Of a DNA stretch of 8,870 nucleotides, positions 1-5,577 are shown in pieces (the stretch's first letter is position 1; each line of letters starts with the position of its first letter). This DNA comes from DUZB01 sp964407525 (GTDB lineage: Bacteria > Desulfobacterota > DSM-4660 > Desulfatiglandales > Desulfatiglandaceae): the NCBI GenBank assembly GCA_964407525.1, contig CAYOWC010000207.1, positions 1 through 8,870 on the forward strand. Direction: 5' to 3'. The notes under the pieces were generated by a model. That model did not search any database. It was not told where the DNA came from and saw only the letters and a list, made by a program, of their open reading frames with translations. A program made the position numbers and the translations under genes.

Positions 1-2
1 AT

Positions 3-143
3 AGAAAGGCTGAAAGATTTCGTGAGGAAATACAGGAAATAGCCACCACCTGGGGAATCCAATTTGTTGGAGCTGCAAAAAGGCGCAAAAGTAACGATTT
101 AAATTACCCACTTGATGCTGGTTACTGGCTGCTGGTAAGGTAA
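3..143 (+). CDS. C-terminal end of an unidentified protein (5' end outside the window)
   Basis: An open frame enters from the left edge and ends at TAA 141-143, giving 46 residues. It is rich in charged residues at first (RKAERFREEIQEIATTWG), probably helical, then has a hydrophobic stretch (IQFVGAA), a basic patch (KRRK) and a compact end (DAGYWLLVR). The mix looks like a real C-terminus rather than a chance frame. I do not recognise the family, and too little is present to assign a role. The stop codon lies inside the first copy of a 20-bp direct repeat. The other two frames on this strand are stopped within the first 42 bases, which supports this frame. Confidence 0.5.
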   Translation, partial: RKAERFREEIQEIATTWGIQFVGAAKRRKSNDLNYPLDAGYWLLVR

Positions 144-202
144 GCGAAGACTCCGATGTCATTAAGTCAACAGCAATACTCGAGGTAAGCGAAGACTCCG
201 AT
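138..202. repeat. 20-bp direct repeat, two copies 45 bp apart
   Basis: The 20-mer aggtaagcgaagactccgat occurs at 138-157 and again, identically, at 183-202. The first copy contains the stop codon of the upstream gene. Shorter direct repeats follow: cgaacattcga at 205-215 and 220-230. Two copies only, so this is not a CRISPR array. It may be a local duplication left by insertion or slippage. Confidence 0.8.
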
Positions 203-268
203 AACGAACATTCGATTGACGAACATTCGAACGAAACGGCAAAAAAACAGGGAACTTCCTTGAATTTC

Positions 269-415
269 TCTCGTTCCCACGCTCCTGCCCCCTCGTTCCC
301 ACGCTCCTGCGTGGGAATGCAAATCGGATGCGGAATGCCCACCTAAGCATACGATGACGTCCCCCACCCCGTTTCCAGGCCGGTATCCGTTCCCACGCAG
401 GAGCGTGGGAACGAG
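269..415. repeat. Inverted pair of 26-bp palindromic repeats with a third partial copy
   Basis: A unit of the form ctcgttcccacgctcctg plus cgtgggaa lies at 292-317. Its exact reverse complement lies at 390-415, 72 bp away. Each unit is itself a hairpin: TTCCCACGC at 296-304 pairs with GCGTGGGAA at 309-317 around a 4-nt loop, and the right copy mirrors this at 390-398 and 403-411. A third, half-length copy lies at 269-287. From memory, palindromes of this type are widespread intergenic repeats in proteobacteria and may behave like REP/BIME units; I could not check copy number. Confidence 0.8.
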
Positions 416-420
416 AAGAA

Positions 421-681
421 TCACTCCAGCACCCGGAACTCCGAGCTCTCTTCCCACCAGGCGGACAGGGGCAGCAGGGCCAGTCTGTGAATGAGCGACT
501 TCAAGTCCTTCTGACGGAGCCGGTAATACCCCATGGATCCGTCCAGCCCTTCCACCAAATCTCCGTGGGCGGCATCGGCATCCACCCCGATCACCTTGAA
601 AACCATATGCCCAAGAGGCGGCTCTACGAGGTAGGAGACAGCCCCGAGATCCACCGATGCAGGAAAAAAACAGCGCAACAT
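421..681 (-). pseudogene. Unidentified protein, C-terminal fragment or small hypothetical gene
   Basis: The minus-strand frame reads to TGA at 421-423. Third codon positions are strongly GC-rich and the composition is protein-like (LVEPPLGHMVFKVIGVDADA, then GYYRLRQKDLKSLIHRLALL, then PLSAWWEESSEFRVLE). This looks like true coding sequence, in contrast to the antisense frames here. The nominal ATG at 681 has no convincing ribosome site. The frame sits directly behind a HigA-like remnant in another frame, with a seven-base A run (664-670) near the junction. It is therefore probably a truncated gene end rather than a complete gene. I do not recognise the family. Confidence 0.4.
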
Positions 682-695
682 GCGGCGACAGCACC

Positions 696-809
696 AAACT
701 CCTCCACTACGGCTGGTTCTTTCTCCGCAAGCCAGAGAGAAAGCTTTGCCTGCATGTAGCGCCAGCTTTCAGGAGATGTTTTTGCCGCTTTGCCTATCCT
801 GACATAGAT
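696..809 (-). pseudogene. higA: HigA-type antitoxin remnant (C-terminal third)
   Basis: Read on the minus strand from 809, the frame gives 38 residues including RIGKAAKTSPESWRYMQAKL followed by SLWLAEKE. This matches the conserved end of HigA/XRE antitoxins, where the last DNA-binding helices run into a segment of the type LGTSPEFWLNLQxxYDLWxAE. The N-terminal helix-turn-helix is missing and so is any HigB toxin. An in-frame stop lies just upstream, and the sequence breaks off within 2 bp of a REP-like palindrome starting at 811. The piece is too short to work as an antitoxin. The family call rests on motif resemblance only. Confidence 0.55.
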
Positions 810-810
810 T

Positions 811-948
811 GGGGATCAAGTCTGCTGTTGACTCTTCTGTTCTGAAATGACGATTCAGACTTATGAGAAACCCATTGAGAATAGTACCCCGGCGCATGGC
901 TTAAGGGAATGAACAGAAAAGGAGGGGGATTAAACCTGCCTTTGACCC
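811..948. repeat. Pair of REP-like palindromes (BIME/REPIN-like unit)
   Basis: Copy 1 at 811-835 reads ggggatcaagtctgctgttg then actct. Copy 2 at 924-948 reads gggggattaaacctgccttt then gaccc. Both are short imperfect palindromes of the same family as the copies at 2273-2293 and 5842-5865, with a core of the type TCAAG-TCTGCT-CTTGA. The two copies are linked by an 8-bp inverted repeat, TTCTGTTC at 835-842 and GAACAGAA at 911-918, so the segment can fold as a REP-loop-REP structure. REPs are substrates of RAYT transposases, and two RAYT remnants occur in this window. Confidence 0.6.
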
Positions 949-970
949 TTGCTCTGTTTTTTGTTATGCT
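942..970 (+). promoter_or_regulatory. Sigma-70-type promoter for the binding-protein gene
   Basis: TTGACC at 942-947, a 17-bp spacer, then TATGCT at 965-970 preceded by an extended -10 TG at 962-963. Transcription would start near 977, about 64 nt before the ATG at 1041. The -35 box lies inside the REP-like copy at 924-948. Predicted from sequence only. Confidence 0.5.
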
Positions 971-1040
971 GGACGAATATCCAGACTCTTAAGAATTCAA
1001 TAGAGGATGACTTGGGCATTTGATCTCAAGAAGCCAAGAA

Positions 1041-2219
1041 ATGAAAAAGAATCGAACTATCATGGTCAGAAGAATATTGCTTGCTGCTGTCATCTTTTCC
1101 GGATTATGTGCGTCATATTCCAATGTATATCCTGCAGAAACCATTAGGGTTTTAACATGGGAAGGCTATGTTTTACCGGAAGATATAAAAGCAGTTAACA
1201 AGATTTTCAAAAAAGAAGGCTATCTTTACAAGGTTGAAGTGATTTCCCCATATGCAGCAGGGGCCGAGCAGATGTTCAGGTTAATCAGGGAAGAGAAATG
1301 CGATATCATGTTTCTGACGATCTTTTTTATAAAGATGCAAGGTGAAAAAACTTCAAAACTTCTCCAGCCGATTAACCCAAATTCACCGAGGTTAACAAAC
1401 TATAGATACCTGCTACCGGGCCTAAGAGATATCCCGATGGGGCTTGACAGGAACCATAGGCCGCTGTACATCCCCTGGGGCGGTGGGACATACGGCTTTT
1501 ACGCCGATACGAAGAGAGTGAGACCATCCGAAATCCCCAGATCGGTGAATGGCCTTTGGGATCGGAAATGGAAAGGCAAGATCTCCCTGAATATTACCCA
1601 ACCTTGGTACAACATCGGTTTGGTGTTGATGTCTCTGGGCAAGAGCCCTTTCTATATAAATCAATTGCTCCTCTCAGGAAAGAGAAGGGAAGCTATCAGT
1701 CTATGTGATTCCGAAGGTGAAATTCAAAGCAAGACCAACGAACTCTATAGGCAAGCAGGACATTTCTGGAAAAATGCCCCCGAATTCAGGGAAGAACTGA
1801 TGATAGTCTCCAGTTGGGGACCGGAAATCATGGGAGAAAATTCTAGAGGGGGTGGATGGAAGTTTATGGAATTCAGGGAAGGGAACATGCTCTGGTTGGA
1901 TACCATTAATTTCCGGAAAGGCTTGCCGGAGAAAAAAATCGAAGCCGCCGAAATATTTGCCAATTACCTTATCGGTAGGAAAGTCCAGACCAGGGTAGCC
2001 AGGGGTTTGGCCATGGTAGCAGTTTCCTCGCTTGCGGAGTCAAACCCTATGATTGAGGCAAATCCTAAGTTTTTTCTCCAAAACATGTTTGTCCCACCTT
2101 ACACCAAGATTGCCGATAATATGATGCAAAGGCTCTCAGATAGGGCTTTGAAAGCTGCCGAGGACTTGGGGACATCCTATAATACCCCTGTCAAGAAAAT
2201 AGTTGCTAATGATAAATAG
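1041..2219 (+). CDS. Periplasmic solute-binding protein, PotD-like (polyamine-type ABC binding protein)
   Basis: A 392-residue protein. The start is a basic n-region (MKKNRTIMVRR), a hydrophobic stretch (ILLAAVIFSGLCAS) and a likely signal peptidase I site after NVYPA. There is no proper lipobox, so it should be soluble in the periplasm. The mature protein opens with IRVLTWEGYVLPEDI, the typical first strand of PotD/PotF-like binding proteins. Later segments fit the two-lobe fold: DIMFLTIFF, then PWGGGTYGFYADTKRV, LWDRKWKGKISL and FANYLIGRKVQ. Length is normal for the family. Such proteins bind polyamines or similar small ligands for ABC import, or feed sensor proteins; the ligand cannot be read here. 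No permease or ATPase gene is adjacent, so it is an orphan in this window. ATG 1041 is preferred over an in-frame TTG at 1020 because it begins a normal signal peptide; neither has a strong ribosome site. Confidence 0.8.
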   Translation: MKKNRTIMVRRILLAAVIFSGLCASYSNVYPAETIRVLTWEGYVLPEDIKAVNKIFKKEGYLYKVEVISPYAAGAEQMFRLIREEKCDIMFLTIFFIKMQGEKTSKLLQPINPNSPRLTNYRYLLPGLRDIPMGLDRNHRPLYIPWGGGTYGFYADTKRVRPSEIPRSVNGLWDRKWKGKISLNITQPWYNIGLVLMSLGKSPFYINQLLLSGKRREAISLCDSEGEIQSKTNELYRQAGHFWKNAPEFREELMIVSSWGPEIMGENSRGGGWKFMEFREGNMLWLDTINFRKGLPEKKIEAAEIFANYLIGRKVQTRVARGLAMVAVSSLAESNPMIEANPKFFLQNMFVPPYTKIADNMMQRLSDRALKAAEDLGTSYNTPVKKIVANDK

Positions 2220-2228
2220 TAAATTCAA

Positions 2229-2245
2229 AGGGACGGCAGGTCCCT
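2229..2245 (+). terminator. Weak hairpin after the binding-protein gene
   Basis: AGGGAC at 2229-2234 pairs with GTCCCT at 2240-2245 around a 5-nt loop, 9 bp after the stop codon. There is no T tract behind it, so it is at best a weak terminator or an RNA-stabilising hairpin. Confidence 0.25.
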
Positions 2246-2272
2246 GACTCGATCGTTTGTGAAGAGGCATTT

Positions 2273-2293
2273 GATCAAGTCTGCTCTTGACTC
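2273..2293. repeat. REP-like palindrome, copy 3 (upstream of RAYT remnant 1)
   Basis: The core gatcaagtctgctcttgact contains the near-palindrome TCAAG-TCTGCT-CTTGA. It lies 28 bp before the RAYT start at 2322, the same arrangement as copy 4 before the second RAYT remnant. The stretch between palindrome and start codon is also similar in the two places, so REP and RAYT appear to form one duplicated unit. Confidence 0.6.
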
Positions 2294-2321
2294 ACCTTAT
2301 GAAAAAGACTCATGTGGTGAT

Positions 2322-2588
2322 ATGGCCAGACCACTAAGAATCCAGTTCCCGAATGCCTGGTATCATGTTATGAACCGTGGCAAAAGGGGAGAAAATATAT
2401 TCATAGACAAAGGAAATTACGATGCCTTTATTGCCCTACTCAAAGATTGCGCTGAAAGGAACCGGTATGCCGGAAATATGATATCAATGAGGAAGATTTG
2501 CCCGACGCCACGGATATGCTGCCTGAGATTAAAACCTGATTCCGTCTTCAGAATGCAATTGACACTGACTCTATTGCGTATTACCTAA
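2322..2588 (+). pseudogene. REP-associated tyrosine transposase (RAYT / Y1 family), N-terminal remnant
   Basis: From ATG 2322 the frame gives MARPLRIQFPNAWYHVMNRG and then KRGENIFIDKGNYDAFIALL, the characteristic N-terminus of RAYT single-strand transposases of the IS200-like HUH group. Homology stops around residue 47 (about 2463). The rest of the frame, to TAA 2586-2588, is low-quality sequence. The HUH motif, the catalytic tyrosine and the C-terminal domain are all missing, where a full RAYT has some 200-330 residues, so this cannot be an active transposase. In a shifted frame the tail reads KYDINEEDLPDATDMLPEIK and stops at 2537-2539; this may be the end of another broken gene, which I do not recognise. 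A longer frame starting upstream at GTG 2259 runs through the REP palindrome and is not a credible start. Confidence 0.75.
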
Positions 2589-2760
2589 AAGCTGCAATGA
2601 GCGGTTAGCCGTTAGCTATTAGCCGTATGAAATCGGTCATTTACGTTTGCAATGGGTTAGCATCAAAAAGTGAAACCCCAAGTAAAGGGAAAAATCATGC
2701 AAATGATTGGGATCTTTGAGCTAACGGCTAATAGCTAAAAGCTAATTGCAGCTTTTAGGT
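2583..2760. mobile_element. MITE-like element with 16-bp terminal inverted repeats
   Basis: ACCTAAAAGCTGCAAT at 2583-2598 is exactly matched by its reverse complement at 2745-2760. A second inverted pair lies inside: ttagctattagccg at 2612-2625 and cggctaatagctaa at 2725-2738. Both ends are flanked by ATT (2580-2582 and 2761-2763), which could be a 3-bp target duplication, although so short a match may be chance. The 178-bp element has no reading frame of note and is full of AGCTAA/TTAGC units. It has inserted between the RAYT remnant and vapB. No transposase for it is present. Confidence 0.65.
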
Positions 2761-2778
2761 ATTACAAATATGTAATAC
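2759..2778 (+). promoter_or_regulatory. Inverted repeat before vapB, candidate autoregulation operator
   Basis: GTATTAC at 2759-2765 and GTAATAC at 2772-2778 form a perfect 7-bp inverted repeat with a 6-bp spacer, ending directly at the vapB ribosome site (GGAGGTGG, 2779-2786). Type II antitoxins with a ribbon-helix-helix fold normally bind such palindromes over their own promoter. A possible -35 (TTGCAG, 2746-2751) lies in the right end of the MITE-like element, with a poor -10 (TATGTA, 2769-2774) 17 bp later inside the palindrome. Confidence 0.45.
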
Positions 2779-2790
2779 GGAGGTGGTAAA

Positions 2791-3033
2791 ATGGTCACAT
2801 TGAGACTTGACCCAAATCTGGAACAGATTGTCAATAATACAGCAAAAAATCTTGGTCTCACGAAATCGGAACTGATTCGAAAGAGTATACTTGAGTATGT
2901 TGGTAAACTTGACAGACCAAGTGCATGGGAAGCCGGCCAAGATCTATTCGGAAAATATTCAAGTGGGCGTGGCAACATTTCTGTTAAAAGAAAAGAAATG
3001 CTAAAAGAAAAAATCAGGGCCAAAAGGAAATGA
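2791..3033 (+). CDS. vapB: VapB-type antitoxin, ribbon-helix-helix (CopG-like)
   Basis: An 80-residue protein with a strong ribosome site (GGAGGTGG, 2779-2786) just before its ATG. Residues 1-8 (MVTLRLDP) form the DNA-contacting beta strand. Residues about 9-20 and 24-37 (TKSELIRKSILEYV) form the two helices of a ribbon-helix-helix fold. The C-terminal half (SAWEAGQDLFGKYSSGRGNI, then a lysine-rich tail) resembles the toxin-wrapping region of CopG-type antitoxins paired with PIN toxins. It should neutralise the toxin encoded next and repress the shared promoter as a complex. Its last four bases overlap the vapC start (ATGA, 3030-3033), the standard coupling of antitoxin and toxin. The pair is AT-rich compared with the cyclase gene that follows, which suggests recent acquisition. 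Confidence 0.85.
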   Translation: MVTLRLDPNLEQIVNNTAKNLGLTKSELIRKSILEYVGKLDRPSAWEAGQDLFGKYSSGRGNISVKRKEMLKEKIRAKRK

Positions 3034-3440
3034 AAAAAATAGTGATTGATTCTGGCCCGTTAATAGCACTCTTTGACTCTTCAGACAAATATCATCAAGA
3101 TGCTGTTGATTTTATAAAAGCAAATAAATACAGCTTGATAACCACTATTGCATCCATCACCGAAGTATTACATTTACTGGATTTTAACCGAAATGCTCAG
3201 ATTGATTTTTTGGAATGGGTACATAGAGGAGCAGTTGAAGTCCACAACATCGAAAATAATGATTTCAAAAGATTAAAACAACTGACTGAGAAATACCGTG
3301 ATTTACCAATGGATTTTGCTGATGCCTGTCTTGTGTATTTGGCAGAAAAACTGAATCTGAATACTATTGCAACCATAGATAGAGACTTCTCAATATACCG
3401 AATTCAAGGGAGAAGAAAATTCAAAACTATTCTGTCATGA
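3030..3440 (+). CDS. vapC: VapC-type toxin, PIN-domain ribonuclease
   Basis: A 136-residue single PIN domain of normal length. The metal-binding acids of the family are in place: D7 in IDSGPLIALF, E45 in ITEVLHLL, D95 and D98 in MDFADACLVYLAE, and D117 in TIDRDF. PIN toxins of this type cleave RNA, often tRNA or rRNA, when freed from their antitoxin; the target of this one cannot be told from sequence. Translation is coupled to the antitoxin through the 4-bp overlap, with AAAAGG just before the start. No frame damage or missing catalytic residue is seen, so the pair looks functional. No terminator is evident downstream. Confidence 0.88.
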   Translation: MKKIVIDSGPLIALFDSSDKYHQDAVDFIKANKYSLITTIASITEVLHLLDFNRNAQIDFLEWVHRGAVEVHNIENNDFKRLKQLTEKYRDLPMDFADACLVYLAEKLNLNTIATIDRDFSIYRIQGRRKFKTILS

Positions 3441-3479
3441 CTCAAATAGCATTCAAAAACGAAATAGGAGGACGTTATG

Positions 3480-3590
3480 TTATGTTGCGTGAGCCCTCGT
3501 GTTCAGCAGCCAAACATTTTAAGCCGATTCAGCAAGCAACGCCCCAAAGAGGCTGCCCATGGCACCAGCGCCCACGATGGCGATTTTCAG
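3480..3590 (-). pseudogene. panE: Ketopantoate reductase (PanE/ApbA) N-terminal remnant
   Basis: The minus-strand frame from 3590 reads LKIAIVGAGAMGSLFGALLA, then ESA, then a stop (3519-3521). It continues in the same frame as NVWLLNTRAHAT to a second stop at 3480-3482. The first part is the Rossmann motif GxGxxG with the MGSLFGALLA helix typical of 2-dehydropantoate 2-reductase. The segment after the first stop matches the second beta strand expected there (of the type HDVWLL). The start codon is degraded (CTG for ATG), and everything beyond the first 36 or so residues is absent. It lies 58 bp beyond the cyclase stop on the same strand, so the two genes may once have been neighbours in an operon. 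Confidence 0.65.
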
Positions 3591-3648
3591 GATGAAATGA
3601 CCTTAAAAAAAATCCATCGCACACATTTCTAACAACTCGCCTCAAATG

Positions 3649-5577
3649 CTATTTGATGGCCACCGGCGCACTGATCCCCTGGGTGATTCCGGTGATTTTT
3701 GGGCACGCGTTAATGAACATGAATTCGTAGACTTTATCCGCCTGACAATCTTTGACCAAAGCTTCCATGATAAAATCCTGCCCCCAGGTGAAACCGTATT
3801 CGGCAATGGCTTTGGTGTGCACCGGCCACTTCTCGTCCTTGTTCACCATGGGCACCACCTCGGTGGACCACTGGTCAACGGCGATGAAGGACAACCGCTT
3901 CTTATAGGCCCATTCCACCACATCCACGGTGATGCCGGGCTCTCCACTCATAAATTTTTTCGGGTCTTCCGTAAACCAGCGCATCCAGCCGGTACGGATC
4001 AACAGAGCATCACCGGGACCCACATCCACTCCCTGCTTTTTGAGACAACCTTTAACATCTTCCACGGTAATGGGATCTCCCGCATTCAATTCCCGGCCCT
4101 TGTAGGCCACCATATCCAACAGAACGCCACGGGTCACGATGGGTGGCCAGTCCTGGAATTTGACAGCCACAGCCATACCGCTCAGCACTTCAGAGAGTTT
4201 AAACCCGTTATAGAACCGAATGTCGCCCGGCCCATATTCAATGCCCACGTGGGCCGGATTGTCCGTCTGTGTGCCCACACCGGGGCAGCCGCTGAACTGC
4301 TCTTCCAGCCAAACGAACTTGTTGCTTCCCAGCGGCTCCATGAGCCTGTGTGCCAGAGTGGTGTTATGCCAGTAACGGGGCGGAAACCCCGGATTTTCCT
4401 GGGCATACCGCGTTCCCATATCAAATACCTTGCCGTGCTTCACCAGTTTTGCAGCGGCTGCAACCCGTTCTGAAGTCAGCTCATTTAGGGTCCCAAGTTC
4501 ATCTTTCTTGCCGTATCGGGAAGGCCACCATTCTTTTCCTTTGGGTTCCGGTCCGAGGGTAGGTGCACCCTTTGGATTGGGGCCATTGCCGATGGCCAGA
4601 GGATTACCAATGCCTTGGGTACTCCCCGCAATCCTGGGATGGGTAAAAACGAACATGAACTCATAGACTTTATCTTTTGCCAACGTCTCCAGATTCAAAT
4701 CCTGGGACCAGGTGAAACCGTACTCGGCGATGGCCTTGGTGTGCACCGGCCACTTCTCGTCCTTGTTCACCATGGGCACCACCTCGGTGGACCACTGGTC
4801 GATTCCGATGGTGGCCAGTCGCTTTTCGTACGCCCAGTCAATGACATCCACAGTAATCCCCGGCTCTCCGCTCATGAATTTCTTGGGATCCTCTTTGAAC
4901 CATCGCATCCAGCCGGTACGAATCAGTAGGGCGTCGCCGGAACCCACATCCACCCCCTGTTTCTTGAGGCAGCCTTTCACATCTTCTACGGTGATCGCTT
5001 CTCCGGCTTCCAGCTCACGGCCCTTGTAGGCCATCATATCCACTAAGACGCCGCGGGTTACAATCTGCGGAACCTCATCCATGCCCCATCTCTTGAGCAA
5101 CGCTTGCCCGTCCAGAACCTCCGACAGTTTCCGTCCGTTGTAGAACCTTAAGTCGCCGGGGGCATATTCGATGGCCACATGGGCCAGACCGTCTAACTGG
5201 GTACCAATTCCCGGACAACCGGTGAATTCTTCTTCCAACCACACGAACTTGTTAGATCCAAAAGGAACCAGGGTACGATGGGCGAGGCAGGTGGTCTCCC
5301 AAAACCGCGGTGGAAATCCGGGTGCCGAACGATTGTACTCGGTACCCAGGCTGTAGACCTGTCCATTGCCTACCAGATGGGCGGCCTCAACCACTTTTGC
5401 AGGAGTAATTTCATTCAGGGTGCCCAGTGCATCCTCGGCCCCGTATCGTGACGGCCACCATTTCTTCATATCTGCCCACGACGACATGGGCCAAATTAGG
5501 CCAAAGGCCACAAATACAGCCATGGCACAAAGGATCTTTTTTGTTTTAAAAGTAGCATGGTGTTTCTTCATGATCAT
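3649..5577 (-). CDS. Exported tandem-domain cyclase-family (kynurenine formamidase-like) protein
   Basis: A 642-residue protein made of two copies of a cyclase-family (PF04199-like) domain behind a signal peptide. Residues 1-35 have a basic start, a hydrophobic core (ILCAMAVFVAFGLIWP) and a likely cleavage site after SSWA, so the product should be periplasmic. Domain 1 spans about 38-328 and domain 2 about 348-642. Both start with WWPSRYG and share GTLNE, GCPG(I/V)GTQ-x-D, YKGREL, GDALLIRTGWMRWF and WPVHTKAIAEYGFTW. Known family members hydrolyse amides or lactones with a metal held by an HxGTHxD...H motif. Here the first two histidines are replaced (G-x-GTQ-x-D...AH) in both domains; D129/H133 and D439/H443 remain. 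The usual family length is about 210-320 residues, so this is a duplication-fusion. The start at 5577 is supported by GGAAGG 5 nt upstream; ATG 5571 is an alternative. Substrate unknown. Confidence 0.8.
   Translation of the reverse strand: MIMKKHHATFKTKKILCAMAVFVAFGLIWPMSSWADMKKWWPSRYGAEDALGTLNEITPAKVVEAAHLVGNGQVYSLGTEYNRSAPGFPPRFWETTCLAHRTLVPFGSNKFVWLEEEFTGCPGIGTQLDGLAHVAIEYAPGDLRFYNGRKLSEVLDGQALLKRWGMDEVPQIVTRGVLVDMMAYKGRELEAGEAITVEDVKGCLKKQGVDVGSGDALLIRTGWMRWFKEDPKKFMSGEPGITVDVIDWAYEKRLATIGIDQWSTEVVPMVNKDEKWPVHTKAIAEYGFTWSQDLNLETLAKDKVYEFMFVFTHPRIAGSTQGIGNPLAIGNGPNPKGAPTLGPEPKGKEWWPSRYGKKDELGTLNELTSERVAAAAKLVKHGKVFDMGTRYAQENPGFPPRYWHNTTLAHRLMEPLGSNKFVWLEEQFSGCPGVGTQTDNPAHVGIEYGPGDIRFYNGFKLSEVLSGMAVAVKFQDWPPIVTRGVLLDMVAYKGRELNAGDPITVEDVKGCLKKQGVDVGPGDALLIRTGWMRWFTEDPKKFMSGEPGITVDVVEWAYKKRLSFIAVDQWSTEVVPMVNKDEKWPVHTKAIAEYGFTWGQDFIMEALVKDCQADKVYEFMFINACPKITGITQGISAPVAIK
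3812..4800. repeat. Intragenic tandem duplication: identical 65-bp segments 924 bp apart
   Basis: Positions 3812-3876 and 4736-4800 are identical over 65 bp, including silent positions. They encode the same stretch of domain 2 and domain 1 of the cyclase (DQWSTEVVPMVNKDEKWPVH and flanks). Neighbouring segments of the two domains are similar but clearly diverged. Such a patch suggests recent gene conversion between the two halves, or strong local constraint. Confidence 0.85.

Noticed and set aside
138..230. Possible CRISPR array
   Set aside because: Only two copies of each repeat, with unequal spacing and no cas genes.
167..697. 176-codon minus-strand frame
   Set aside because: It runs through both inverted hairpin repeats and overlaps the better-supported 421-681 frame; the product is low in order and rich in G, R and S.
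487..759. 90-codon plus-strand frame
   Set aside because: Antisense to the unidentified minus-strand fragment and the HigA remnant, both of which have better coding character.
2259..2321. GTG-started N-terminal extension of the first RAYT remnant
   Set aside because: The extension reads through a REP-like palindrome; RAYT proteins begin at the MARPLRIQ segment (ATG 2322).
3600..3656. Terminator of the cyclase gene on the minus strand
   Set aside because: There is a T run (A8 on the plus strand near 3605-3612) but no GC-rich stem before it; TCAAAT/ATTTGA near 3642-3656 is short and overlaps the stop codon.
3646..4473. Long open frame (275 codons) on the plus strand
   Set aside because: It lies antisense to the well-supported cyclase gene; its H-, P- and G-rich product looks like a mirror of a GC-rich coding sequence. 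The similar plus-strand frame at 4615-4929 is the same effect from the other cyclase domain.
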